Shown here: one piece after another, positions 1-8,870 of the stretch
Layout of the letters: every line of letters starts with the position of its first letter
Numbering within the stretch: the stretch's first letter is position 1
Source of the DNA: an uncultured Bacteroidales bacterium
Lineage (GTDB): Bacteria; Bacteroidota; Bacteroidia; Bacteroidales; P3
Assembly: GCA_900317955.1 (NCBI GenBank)
Contig: ONIP01000003.1
Location: 124,001 to 188,000, forward strand
DNA: 64,000 nucleotides
Direction: 5' to 3'
Program-made: the position numbers and the translations under genes
Notes under the pieces: generated by a model
The model's database searches: none
Seen by the model: only the letters and a program-made list of their open reading frames with translations
What the model was told of the DNA's origin: nothing

Positions 1-1101
1 GTCAAGCGTCATCTGTGAATTGATTAGTTTTTCACATATAAAGCCTGCTGATTTTATAGCAAGTATAAAGTTAGTATAATTATTTTGATTCATATATTCC
101 AACACACTCTCGGACATACGGACAAACGTTTCTTCCGATATCATTTCTTCATTTTCACGAGTCTCGAAGTTACGCCCTTCAAGCAATGCCACAAGGTCTT
201 TCATTTTGGCACGGCCAAATCTATACATAAATGATACCCTAAGTATATCATTGAAATCTGGGTCGTAAATAGATTCCTTGTCATTCCTCAGCCAACTCAT
301 TTTATCGAAGAATGGGGTTTGCTTGAAATCTTCGTCCTTTGTCATCTCATTATACCACTCTGGTGCAACCGCCAAATGAGAGAAATACTCGACTGCTTTA
401 CGCAAAGTATTTCCTCCGTACTTTTCGTTGGCAGCCATACGAGACATAGCAAAATCGGCTTGATTAAGTTTAGTTCCTTGACTATTAATACGGATAAATA
501 TTTCTGTCACCTCGTCAATGGATATTTCATTATTCAATGTAATAATACCTATCTGACGGTTCTTTATCTCAACAAGGCGCATGATAATTTTGTTCAAATC
601 TCTCGGCAACACTTCTTTGTTAACTGAGCAGTATTTTTGAACAAATTCAAAGCTATCAAAATCAGGCCGGAATACTTCAGCAATATCCGCAATCCATCTT
701 TTGTCTTTTATTACTGCAGGAGTTTGAACCTTGAATTTTTCTTCATCGTCATCCGATGCTAACGGATTAAAAGATATTTTGATTCGATGCTTCTTAAAAT
801 TAGCATCCATAATGTCAGTTCCTACTATTGATGTCATCAAAGCCGTAACACGTTGTTGTCCATCAATCATTATCTTCTTGCCAGTAGAGATAGTCCCATC
901 TTTTAGCTTCATAGTAGGACTTTGCGACATAATAAGATAACCTGTTGGATAGCCCATATACAAAGAATCAATAAGGTCTCTGACCTGCACAGGTTTCCAT
1001 ACAAAAGGTCTCTGTATTTCTGGAATTGCTATTTGTCCTGATTTGATAAACCCTATAACCTGTTCCAAGGAATGTTGCTGAACATTATATTTTTCTGCCA
1101 T
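1..1101 (-). CDS. DUF262 domain protein (partial, C-terminus off the left edge)
   Basis: The reading frame is open from an ATG at 1101 to the window edge (367 residues, no stop), so this is the N-terminal part only. Visible motifs are IPEIQRPFVW near residue 27 and MIDGQQRVTALM near residue 78, the hallmark of DUF262 (GmrS/ParB-like nucleotide-binding fold). Family members either end with a DUF1524 HNH nuclease domain, as in GmrSD-type modification-dependent restriction, or stand alone; the part that would decide is not in the window. A defence role is therefore an inference. It has the same strand as the following genes but no close partner here. Confidence 0.8.
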   Translation of the reverse strand, partial: MAEKYNVQQHSLEQVIGFIKSGQIAIPEIQRPFVWKPVQVRDLIDSLYMGYPTGYLIMSQSPTMKLKDGTISTGKKIMIDGQQRVTALMTSIVGTDIMDANFKKHRIKISFNPLASDDDEEKFKVQTPAVIKDKRWIADIAEVFRPDFDSFEFVQKYCSVNKEVLPRDLNKIIMRLVEIKNRQIGIITLNNEISIDEVTEIFIRINSQGTKLNQADFAMSRMAANEKYGGNTLRKAVEYFSHLAVAPEWYNEMTKDEDFKQTPFFDKMSWLRNDKESIYDPDFNDILRVSFMYRFGRAKMKDLVALLEGRNFETRENEEMISEETFVRMSESVLEYMNQNNYTNFILAIKSAGFICEKLINSQMTLD

Positions 1102-1168
1102 AAATAATTGTTATTTCCTCATGCTGGGATGAGTTCATTATGTTTGGATGGATAGTAGAGAGTATAAA

Positions 1169-4100
1169 CTATTTCTTGATAAGCTTGATATAAGCACCAT
1201 TTTCAGTAATGCCTGTGGATGAGCAAGTTCTCAAGCATACGATGTAAATGCCGGAGGGAAGATTTGAAATGTTGAAGCTGTTAGTTCCCAGAAAGGTGAC
1301 TATCTGACGGCCATTCATGTCCATAACAAGAATCTCGACAACTTGATTGTTAGTACCGACAACAGAGACTTCACCGTTGGTGGGGTTGGGGTAGAGAGTG
1401 ACTGCTTGGGGTGATTCGGGGTTCTCTATGCCTTGAGTGCCGCCGTTCAGAATGGTCAGCTTTAGCATTACGATGCTGTCGCAGCCTTGCTCGGTGGAGA
1501 AGATTTGCATGTAGGTTCCTGAGGAGGTGTAGATTGAATCATTCCATGTATAGGTACCCGAAGCTATGGTGTCGAATATGAAGCTTATGGCTGAGTGATT
1601 GACGACGAGATGGTAATGGGTGATGGAATCGCAACCAGAGACGGTGGTGAGTTGCTCGGTGGTATTGGCTGATTCGGTATAGAAGTTTCCTTGCCAGAAG
1701 AGGGTATCGCAGGCGGTGACGGTGTCAAAATCTTCGTAGGAAGGAGTAATGACAATGTGGTGCGTGACGGTGGAGTCGCAGCCGTTGACGGTAGAAAAAG
1801 CCTCAGTTATATCGGTCGAGTTGAGATAGCAGCGGTTGTTCCAGTAGAGGGAGTCGCAACCAGAGATAGTTTCGTGTGTAGAAACGGAGGGATAGACAAC
1901 GAGGTTGAGTACAAAGGAGGAGTCACAGCCGTAGATGTTGGTGGCTGGGTAGACGGACTGGGTTGAGGAGGTGTAGGTGGTACCGTGCCACGTGAGACTG
2001 TCGCAGGCGGTAATGCTGTCGAACGTAGTGTGGGAGGGATGGATGACATAATCGACGAGCCAGACTGTGTCGGTGGCAGAGGAGTCTATATAGGTACCCG
2101 CTCCGGGAGTGGTGGTGTTGAGCGTATCGCCTGCAATAATATACTGGGTGCCTGCACAGATTTCATCGTTAAGGATGACCGCTTGACGCGAGCGGTGAGG
2201 CAGCACAAGGTCGTCAATCCAAGCGCAGTCGCTGTTGCGGTTGACGCTGTAGTCCTTGACATAGGTGAACTTGAGGGTATGGCTGCCTGCCGGGACGAGG
2301 AAGGCGGCACGGGTCCAGTCCACCTCGCCGGAGGCGATGATGAGTTCGGTATTGTCGATGAAGAAATGGAACTTGTCGTAATTGGTCTCGGATGATACCT
2401 TGTAGTAGAAGGTTACACTGTCGAGAGAGGGGTTGACAATGGAAAGTGTGATTTGGGCGGTTTGGCTATGGGTGAGAGCGGAGGTAGAACGGAGGGAGGA
2501 AGAACCAGAATGGACAACGGAGTTGTCGAAAGTCCAAGGATAGGTGCCTTGCGTCCAGCCGTTGACTTGGAAGTTGCCCCCATCGAATGACTCGATAGAG
2601 TTGATGCCGACATAAAGGGGGAAGACTGTGTTATTGCTTGATTGTGTTAATGTGAGAGTTAGAGGTAATTCAATGCCTGTCGGCAGCAGGCTGTCGGCAT
2701 GGAGCGGGAAGGAGAGCAGGGTAGACTGACCGGGTGTGAGGGAGAAGAGCGAGGAGCTGTCGGCAGTGGCAGTGCCCACAGCAAGCAGATGTGTGGGCGA
2801 GGAGAGGACGAGGTGGCATGGGTCGAGGGTTGCATGGCCGTTGTTGACAAGAAGGGCGAGGAGCGTATCGCTGGTACCCGGAAGGATATTATTGTTGCCA
2901 ACGGCGATGTCGAACGAGATGTCGGGGGCATTGAGTGTGAGACTGTAAAGGGCAGAGTTGGGAGTGGTGCTGCCGTTCCAATGAGTGAGGATGGTGAGGG
3001 GAAGCACAGTGCCGTCGGCAACGGTGTTGCCTACACAAGCCTGAAGGGTAATCACGGCAGTGTCGCCTGCGGGAAGGCTGTCGATGGGTGTGGGCAGCGA
3101 GAGGAAGGAGAGAGCCGTGGAGTCGGCTGCAGAAACAGAGAGCGAGACATTATGGGCGGGGGCAGTGCCTAAGTTGATGAGCGTGAAAGCGACGGGGACA
3201 GTGTCGCCTGCATCAAGCGGCGAAAGCGGAGTGACGGAGGCAACCGTAGGATAGGCTCCCGAAGGGCTGACGACCGAGACCGGGACGAATGCCGTGCGAT
3301 ACTGCTGAGCGGAAGCGGCCAATTCGTAGCCACCCACGGGGAGAGCAGGAGGGAGAGAGAGGACTGCAATTCCGGTACTGTCGGCATAAGCGGAGGCTAT
3401 GAGGGTGTGGGAGATGTTGTCGGTGAATGCCACATAGGCATAGGGGGCAACGGAGACGGTGAGACTGCTGATGCCGTTGACCAGCGTGGTGGGAGCCGAG
3501 ACTGTCATGACCGGAGCCTGGGTAAGGTAGGGCATGACGGAGGGGTCGCCCATGAGGTGGTAGATTTCCCAATAGTAGAGTTTGCGGCTGGATGTGGAAC
3601 TCTCAACAGCCAAGTTGCCAACCATCATGACAGCACCCTGGGTGAGAGCCCACTGGCTGTAGGGTTCGCCGTGGGTGTGGCAAAGACGGTCGTAGGCACC
3701 AAGGTTGGCGGAGTTATAGGCCATGGACATGGAGGCACTGATACTGCTGCGCAGACCGACGGCCCAGTAGAAGTCTTCACCCCAATAGGTACTATTGCTA
3801 CCACCGATGTAGCCGACGGCACCACAATAGTTGTCCTTGCGCAGGAGGGCTTCGCCAAAACAGGTGGTTGTTTCGAACTTGTTGGTAAGGCAGCAGTTGC
3901 CAATCATGAGGCCAAACTTCTGGTTGTTGGTCATGGAGGCGATGTGGGTAGTGGTGAAATTGGGGGTGCCCCAGCTGGTGGCACTGCCGTGGGCGGAATA
4001 GTTTATCCATCCGGCACCTTGGTTATAGAATCCGCGCACGGTGGCCGAATTGGACGAAGCGCTGCTGCCCATGGTCACTCCCGGGGCAACGGGGATGACA

Positions 4101-5341
4101 GTGGTGTTGTTTTTGAAATAGCGCACTTGGGTAAAGCCACGCGAGGAGTTGATGTAGTGTGTTGCGGCGTAGTCCATGGCAGGGTCGGCATGGGTGTAGC
4201 CATAGTCACCGGCAGTACCCCCGTCGACACCAGCCACGAGGACAGCGCGGTCGAGGAAAGAGGGGTCGTTGAAGGTGTACTGCTCGTACATAAGGGTCTT
4301 TTGGATTTGGGGCGTGAGCTGGCTGACGTTCTGCGCGGAGAAACGGCCGCAATAGCAGTCGGGGATATTGTCGCCAGGGGTCCAGCTGATGTAGTAGAGG
4401 TCGGTGATATGGTCGGTTGAAGTGGTGCCGGTGAAGGCGGGTATCTGCTCATGGTCGCCCACGATGAGGAGATAGGTGGGGGCAGGATTGGAGGGAGTTG
4501 CGTTAGTGTACTGGCTCTGGATAAAGGAGGAGATGGAGGAGGTTGTGGTGCCCACGGCCGAGGAGTCGGTGTAGACGATGTCGGTGAGGAATCCCTTACG
4601 GCGTTTCCACTGCACAAAGCTGTTCAACTGGCCACGGAAAGAGCTGTGGGCAACGATGAGGTAGCGGATGGGAGCTGAGGTACGCACCGATTTGGGGTAA
4701 AGGTTGTTTAGGACAGTATTGCCGAGGGAGAAAGCTGGGGAATGATGTAGTTGGAAAAGAGAGGTGGAAGCCTCCTGGTCAGCCTCGACATAATGGACAG
4801 AGACCAGTGCATGGCGGCAGACGATGAGTTGTCCGCGCACCGGATTGTAACGCACGGGGGAGAATTGGAGGCGCGCCAGGGAGCGGTCGCGGGCTATGCC
4901 GACGTACTCAACCAGAGCCTCGTCCTGGCCATAGAAGGTGTCGGAAGAATAGATTTTGGAGTCTATGACCAGACGCTGGGGAGTGGTATCGGACTTGCTG
5001 CGAGAGGGCTGCGTGGGCAGGAGTCTTGCACCGTGCAGCTGGATAGTATCGTATTTGGCATCGCTTACTACCACCTTAAATCCCTTGCAGACGGGTACTT
5101 CAATGAGACGGGAAAAAGTGGGCAGGGAGGGAGCACCCACCGCAGCAGAGGGGAGATATCCGTCGAGAGAGAGGGTAGTGAAAGACTGTCCGTTGATGGT
5201 GGTTTCACCATACGATAAGTTGTTGGGATTGAATACTACTTGCATGCCATGCCAATTGTCGCGCACAACACGCTGGGCAAAGGTAGATGTAGATGCCAGC
5301 ATGCAAAGAATTGCGAGAGAAAGAGATACTAAAGATTTCAT
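1169..5341 (-). CDS. Gingipain-like C25 cysteine protease with T9SS type A tail
   Basis: 1390 residues. A signal peptide (residues 1-22, ending FAQ) is followed by a gingipain-type propeptide-like region, then a C25 catalytic domain from about residue 225 to 600. The catalytic His lies in NYSAHGSATSW (His451) and the catalytic Cys in IGNCC (Cys483/484), as in Kgp and Rgp. After Ig-like stretches (about 620-950) and a jelly-roll-like segment come four Cys-containing modules of about 50 residues (CDSLxW...GCDS). The C-terminus (YPNPTNGEVSV... near 1315) is a type A T9SS sorting domain, so the protein is expected to cross the outer membrane and stay on the surface. It probably degrades host or dietary protein; substrate specificity cannot be read here. 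The C25 assignment is firm. Confidence 0.9.
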   Translation of the reverse strand: MKSLVSLSLAILCMLASTSTFAQRVVRDNWHGMQVVFNPNNLSYGETTINGQSFTTLSLDGYLPSAAVGAPSLPTFSRLIEVPVCKGFKVVVSDAKYDTIQLHGARLLPTQPSRSKSDTTPQRLVIDSKIYSSDTFYGQDEALVEYVGIARDRSLARLQFSPVRYNPVRGQLIVCRHALVSVHYVEADQEASTSLFQLHHSPAFSLGNTVLNNLYPKSVRTSAPIRYLIVAHSSFRGQLNSFVQWKRRKGFLTDIVYTDSSAVGTTTSSISSFIQSQYTNATPSNPAPTYLLIVGDHEQIPAFTGTTSTDHITDLYYISWTPGDNIPDCYCGRFSAQNVSQLTPQIQKTLMYEQYTFNDPSFLDRAVLVAGVDGGTAGDYGYTHADPAMDYAATHYINSSRGFTQVRYFKNNTTVIPVAPGVTMGSSASSNSATVRGFYNQGAGWINYSAHGSATSWGTPNFTTTHIASMTNNQKFGLMIGNCCLTNKFETTTCFGEALLRKDNYCGAVGYIGGSNSTYWGEDFYWAVGLRSSISASMSMAYNSANLGAYDRLCHTHGEPYSQWALTQGAVMMVGNLAVESSTSSRKLYYWEIYHLMGDPSVMPYLTQAPVMTVSAPTTLVNGISSLTVSVAPYAYVAFTDNISHTLIASAYADSTGIAVLSLPPALPVGGYELAASAQQYRTAFVPVSVVSPSGAYPTVASVTPLSPLDAGDTVPVAFTLINLGTAPAHNVSLSVSAADSTALSFLSLPTPIDSLPAGDTAVITLQACVGNTVADGTVLPLTILTHWNGSTTPNSALYSLTLNAPDISFDIAVGNNNILPGTSDTLLALLVNNGHATLDPCHLVLSSPTHLLAVGTATADSSSLFSLTPGQSTLLSFPLHADSLLPTGIELPLTLTLTQSSNNTVFPLYVGINSIESFDGGNFQVNGWTQGTYPWTFDNSVVHSGSSSLRSTSALTHSQTAQITLSIVNPSLDSVTFYYKVSSETNYDKFHFFIDNTELIIASGEVDWTRAAFLVPAGSHTLKFTYVKDYSVNRNSDCAWIDDLVLPHRSRQAVILNDEICAGTQYIIAGDTLNTTTPGAGTYIDSSATDTVWLVDYVIHPSHTTFDSITACDSLTWHGTTYTSSTQSVYPATNIYGCDSSFVLNLVVYPSVSTHETISGCDSLYWNNRCYLNSTDITEAFSTVNGCDSTVTHHIVITPSYEDFDTVTACDTLFWQGNFYTESANTTEQLTTVSGCDSITHYHLVVNHSAISFIFDTIASGTYTWNDSIYTSSGTYMQIFSTEQGCDSIVMLKLTILNGGTQGIENPESPQAVTLYPNPTNGEVSVVGTNNQVVEILVMDMNGRQIVTFLGTNSFNISNLPSGIYIVCLRTCSSTGITENGAYIKLIKK
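1440..2050 (-). repeat. Four Cys-module repeats in the C25 protease
   Basis: Four diverged modules of roughly 50 residues, each opening with a DS/DT-x-ACDSLxWxGxxY pattern and closing with GCDSxxxxxLxV. The last module has lost its first CD pair. The same module type builds much of the T9SS type B protein at 39.9-44.3 kb. They look like stalk or adhesion modules between catalytic and sorting domains. Confidence 0.7.
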
Positions 5342-5364
5342 TTATACTGAGTTTTTTAAATTTT

Positions 5365-6306
5365 CTACTTGTTTTGTTGAGTAATAAACCAGCCTATTTC
5401 GGGACGGAGGGCGAAGGTCTCGTTGTCCTGAGTGAGACCTACGAAGCCTGTCCAAAGGGTGAGGTCGTGTTTATTTCTATTAATGTCGGTGAACTCCAAG
5501 GGGGCAGAGACTATCTCGGCCGGGAGGTTGGATGCACCGTCGACTATACCTTTAAAGACGTTGCGTTCCTTGTAGTAATCGTATGGATAGAACTTGACTA
5601 TCCAACCATCGGCAAGGTAATATGGGTCGCCGCACATTTCATGGTTGTAGTCGTGATGCTTGTACATGCCGCGCCAGAACTTGGTGTCCACCTCGCCGTT
5701 AGCTGCCTTCTCTATCTTGCGGAGTACGGGCAGCAGCTCGTCCACCCACCAGTCGAGCTTGTATTTGCGGAGTACCTCCGTACGTTCGACGATGGTGTGC
5801 CAATCTTGCGGTGTGCCTTCAAGGATGACCTGCGGGATGCCACAGATTTCATACATCTTGTAGTCGAAATATTCCTGCATGGCGGACATGATGGTTATCT
5901 GTGAGGCGGTGCGGGTAACGGCGGTGGAGGTGGAGAAGTTGCAGGTGAGCATGTTGACAAGGCTGTCGCCCACACACTTTGCTATCTGCTTGGTAAACTC
6001 GGGGAAGTAACGTTCCCACGGGCTGTTGGGGTTGTCGAGACTGATGCCGTTGCTGACGACGATGAGAGTTTTCTTGCCCTCGAAGTCCACGAACAGATGA
6101 CGCAGTGCCTCGGCGTTGAAGTTGACATGATAGGAGAAACCCTGGCAAATGAGCAACCAAACGGCATCGGGCGAGAGGACGAATGGACGGTGGTCGGCGT
6201 ATGCCTGATGCATGCCGTCGAAAAAGGGATGGGGCAGCTGCACCAGCTCCTGACCGCAGCGGTTGTGCGCCACGGTTTTTGCTTTCCCCTGGTCCATGTC
6301 GTACAT
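5365..6306 (-). CDS. DUF4419 family protein
   Basis: 313 residues. The segment HPFFDGMHQAYADHRPFVLSPDAVWLLICQGF (residues 26 on, quoted by its key words HPFF, ADHRPF, LSPDAVWL) and the following HVNFNAEALR are the DUF4419 signature; function is unknown. The family usually has 60-100 residues before HPF; only about 25 are present from this ATG. The ATG overlaps the stop of a tiny lipoprotein-signal frame upstream (TAATG, 6304-6308). Either translation is coupled, or the two frames are one lipoprotein gene broken by a frameshift (see findings). Start codon uncertain. Confidence 0.8.
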   Translation of the reverse strand: MYDMDQGKAKTVAHNRCGQELVQLPHPFFDGMHQAYADHRPFVLSPDAVWLLICQGFSYHVNFNAEALRHLFVDFEGKKTLIVVSNGISLDNPNSPWERYFPEFTKQIAKCVGDSLVNMLTCNFSTSTAVTRTASQITIMSAMQEYFDYKMYEICGIPQVILEGTPQDWHTIVERTEVLRKYKLDWWVDELLPVLRKIEKAANGEVDTKFWRGMYKHHDYNHEMCGDPYYLADGWIVKFYPYDYYKERNVFKGIVDGASNLPAEIVSAPLEFTDINRNKHDLTLWTGFVGLTQDNETFALRPEIGWFITQQNK

Positions 6307-6431
6307 TATTGGGTGGGTACAGCCACCGTGTCGGTGGTGTCATCCGCCTTGCTGCTTCCATTGTTGGAACACGCCACCAACAAGATGGGCAGCAATGTCA
6401 CTAAAACAAATAGCAAAGTTCTTCTTTTCAT
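6306..6431 (-). CDS. Lipoprotein signal peptide frame preceding DUF4419
   Basis: 41 residues from the ATG at 6431: KRR, a hydrophobic core, lipobox LLVACS with Cys at residue 20, then a short Ser/Asp/Thr linker ending VPTQ. It has everything needed to anchor a protein in a membrane but no domain of its own. It ends in TAATG, where the DUF4419 ATG begins one base inside the stop codon. The two frames stay open together for about 30 bases (6306-6339). It is best read as the detached N-terminus of the DUF4419 protein. A true micro-lipoprotein is possible but less likely. Confidence 0.5.
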   Translation of the reverse strand: MKRRTLLFVLVTLLPILLVACSNNGSSKADDTTDTVAVPTQ

Positions 6432-6448
6432 ATTATTAAGCGGAATAA

Positions 6449-7549
6449 TTACTTGGTTAAGGGGACGATTGAACGGAGTGTGCCCACCATGCGGCAATGG
6501 ATGTCGGCAGTGAGGTTGTCATAGGATTTGCCACGGTCTTCAGGCAGAGCAGCTGCGAAGGCCTGACGGGCTGTGAGCCACGCGGAGAATGTTGTTCTGA
6601 GTTGGCTGACAAGTTCATTGACGGTACTTTTGTCGGGGATGAGATCTTCCATCTCTAATTCGACAAGGAGGTCGATGTCTTGGGGGACGGAACTTTTTGC
6701 AATCCAGTCTTCCCATTGTTTGGAGTTGACAGTGCGACCCTGCTGAAGGTAAGTTATTCCTCCAAGGACAATGGAACGCTCAACAGCGAGTTCGGCACGG
6801 CGGTTCTGCGAAAGGTTCATATAGTAACCTTCAATCTCCATAGGTTTCATACTATACTGTTCTTGCTGGTAAGAGACATCGCGCCAGAGAGTAAAACGGG
6901 CCTTGTTAAGGGCATGCCAGGCTTTGTATTCCTCTTGTGCCAAGGGTTTAAGATTAATTGGAACATCCTCAAGCCACTGACGGTAGGCCTCTATGGTCTT
7001 ATAGTAGTCGACCGCTGACAAGACATAAGATTCCATGTTCATTTCGGCCTGGGTGGTGGAAGAAAACTTTTCCATCACACGCTCGATTTCATCAAGGGCT
7101 GAGTTGGGCACTACCTCGGGCACTTCGGCACGGAAGGTGTCGAGGATGGCGTTGACGGCTATTGCCCACTGCAATTCATCCATGGCATCGCCATTTATGT
7201 CGACAACGTGGTGCATACGCATAAAGCGGTTGGCAAGGCGAATGGCACAAGAGTCGCGCCGGGTAGCGATGTAGTTCTTGGCGTATTCTGGTTGTTCTTT
7301 TGCCAGATCGAAGTTGTTGTAGTTAAAAAGCCACTCCTCAAGAGAGTGAACCTCGGCCAAACCAAGCAAGTCTTTAGCGGAGATAGGACTTTGTATCACA
7401 GTGTTTTCAATAAAGGCTATGCTGTCCTCACCAGTGTACTCTTCGGGTACCTGGACGGAGACGTACTGGTCGATTCTACCCTTTCCGTGATTGCCACACG
7501 CCATGATGGTTAGTGCCGTGGCTACTATGCAGAAACATTTGATATTCAT
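6449..7549 (-). CDS. Putative lipoprotein of unknown function
   Basis: 366 residues. The N-terminus MNIKCFCIVATALTIMACGN is a lipoprotein signal with the lipobox IMAC (Cys18). The rest is mostly charged and probably helical, rich in Glu, Trp and Arg, with no domain I recognise. It lies 18 bases upstream of the small lipoprotein-signal frame and DUF4419, on the same strand, so the group may be one transcription unit. The genes on both sides are accessory, so a niche-specific envelope role is plausible but not shown. Confidence 0.6.
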   Translation of the reverse strand: MNIKCFCIVATALTIMACGNHGKGRIDQYVSVQVPEEYTGEDSIAFIENTVIQSPISAKDLLGLAEVHSLEEWLFNYNNFDLAKEQPEYAKNYIATRRDSCAIRLANRFMRMHHVVDINGDAMDELQWAIAVNAILDTFRAEVPEVVPNSALDEIERVMEKFSSTTQAEMNMESYVLSAVDYYKTIEAYRQWLEDVPINLKPLAQEEYKAWHALNKARFTLWRDVSYQQEQYSMKPMEIEGYYMNLSQNRRAELAVERSIVLGGITYLQQGRTVNSKQWEDWIAKSSVPQDIDLLVELEMEDLIPDKSTVNELVSQLRTTFSAWLTARQAFAAALPEDRGKSYDNLTADIHCRMVGTLRSIVPLTK

Positions 7550-7585
7550 GGTATTTAAATTAGGTATCGTTATTGGGTAATAAGA

Positions 7586-7604
7586 TTATGACTAATAAAG
7601 TTAT
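7586..7604. repeat. Partial copy of the ATPase-flanking repeat
   Basis: The 14-base word TTATGACTAATAAA occurs here and at 8765-8778 in the same orientation; its continuation AATAAAGTTAT (7594-7604) matches 8758-8768. The two copies bracket the ATPase gene. Confidence 0.65.
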
Positions 7605-7627
7605 TTCGTGAAGACTATGACATGTAA

Positions 7628-8746
7628 TTAAGCTTGTCGAAGCCATGCGGCCATAATTGGGTCGGAGAAATGGATTTCTTTGTTCTCAATGGTAATGATA
7701 TCCTTGTCTATCAATGATTTCTTGATGATTGCCACATTGGAGGAAGAGCCGAGACCGTATTGTTGAATGACAGGGATGGACGACAGGTTGGTGTGAATGC
7801 CATCCGCCAAAGCGCGGAGAAAGTTCATTTGGTAGGCAGTCAACGTGTCAGTTTTAGTCTCAAACACATCGCTGCATTGCTCTACCAACTCTTGGAAGGC
7901 CTCTTTTATAATAGGTTCGGTTACTTTGTCGTCGGTACGCTGAAACACATACCATGAAAGTTGCTGGACGTAGGACGAGTTGCCATCCACCCGCTCAACA
8001 ATAGCGATTGCCTGCTCTTCGGTGATGGACTTGCCCTCTTTGGTAAATTTGTCTGAGATGTATTTTATCCAATATTCTGTCGGAATACGCTGAAGGTAGA
8101 TGATGTCACCGAATTTGTAGAAAGGTTTGGATGTGCCATCGAAGAGCGATTCCATCATGTGTTTCTTGCTGCCAAAGAGGCAGTAAGAGGTCAGCTCATG
8201 ATGTTGCCAAACGGAACGCAACTCGGTTTGGAACAATGCAGAATCATTGTACAACCCTATTTGCTGGAACTCATCAATACAGACCACAATACGGATGCCC
8301 TTCTTACGGGCAATCTGCTCCGGCAATTGCAATAAGTCGTCCATCGACTGCTCCTTTGGTGACAACTGGAGTTTGAGGGATAACTCGTTTGCTGGGTCAG
8401 CCGAGGTATTAACGGCAAAACTGAAACGGCTGAGAAATGATTTGGCATTGTCAAGCCATTCTTCAATCTTGTTGGCAGTCTGTACCAGAACAGCCGAGGC
8501 GAAACGCTCGCAAAACTCCTCGCGGCTGCGACAACGCTGCACATCGACATACACCACACGGAGTTGAGAACTCTCGGCAATCGATTTTGCCTTTTTGACC
8601 AACGAGGTCTTGCCCCAACGACGAGGGGAAACAATGAACGTATTCACACCATATTTGAAGTTGGAAACCAACTTCTTGGTTTCCTCTTCCCTATCGGTAA
8701 AAGCGTCACCACTAACAGTCCTGCCAAACACAAAAAGGTTGTTCAT
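7628..8746 (-). CDS. AAA ATPase of the PF01637-like family
   Basis: 372 residues from the ATG at 8746; a GTG three codons upstream (8755) is possible but abuts the inverted repeat. Walker A is SPRRWGKTSLVKKA (about residues 41-54) and Walker B is VVCIDEFQQI (about 160). A winged-helix-like C-terminus follows. This is the STAND/AAA-type 'ATP-binding protein' that occurs in many copies in Bacteroidales and archaea, with no settled function. A perfect 22-bp inverted repeat lies just upstream, and a shortened version of the same sequence lies about 30 bases after the stop, suggesting a mobile or self-regulated unit. Confidence 0.85.
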   Translation of the reverse strand: MNNLFVFGRTVSGDAFTDREEETKKLVSNFKYGVNTFIVSPRRWGKTSLVKKAKSIAESSQLRVVYVDVQRCRSREEFCERFASAVLVQTANKIEEWLDNAKSFLSRFSFAVNTSADPANELSLKLQLSPKEQSMDDLLQLPEQIARKKGIRIVVCIDEFQQIGLYNDSALFQTELRSVWQHHELTSYCLFGSKKHMMESLFDGTSKPFYKFGDIIYLQRIPTEYWIKYISDKFTKEGKSITEEQAIAIVERVDGNSSYVQQLSWYVFQRTDDKVTEPIIKEAFQELVEQCSDVFETKTDTLTAYQMNFLRALADGIHTNLSSIPVIQQYGLGSSSNVAIIKKSLIDKDIITIENKEIHFSDPIMAAWLRQA

Positions 8747-8754
8747 AGTACTCA

Positions 8755-8802
8755 CGCAATAAAGTTATGACTAATAAACGTATTAGTCATAACTTTATTG
8801 CG
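8755..8802. repeat. Perfect 22-bp inverted repeat upstream of the ATPase
   Basis: Arms 8755-8776 and 8781-8802 are exact reverse complements around the 4-base spacer AACG. The core word is TTATGACTAATA. On the minus strand the hairpin would sit in the mRNA leader directly before the ATPase start. The related word TTATGACTAATAAA recurs at 7586-7599, just past the other end of the gene. Confidence 0.9.
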
Positions 8803-8870
8803 CGAATGTGAAGAAAAAAGTGAAATATGTTGCTCCCTCATGAAATAACTGAAGAAGCTTTGTAATCATA

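Noticed and set aside
3407-4420. 337-residue + strand frame antisense to the C25 protease
   Set aside because: Gly/Val-rich mirror of a biased gene; no domain, and the minus-strand protein has clear catalytic motifs.
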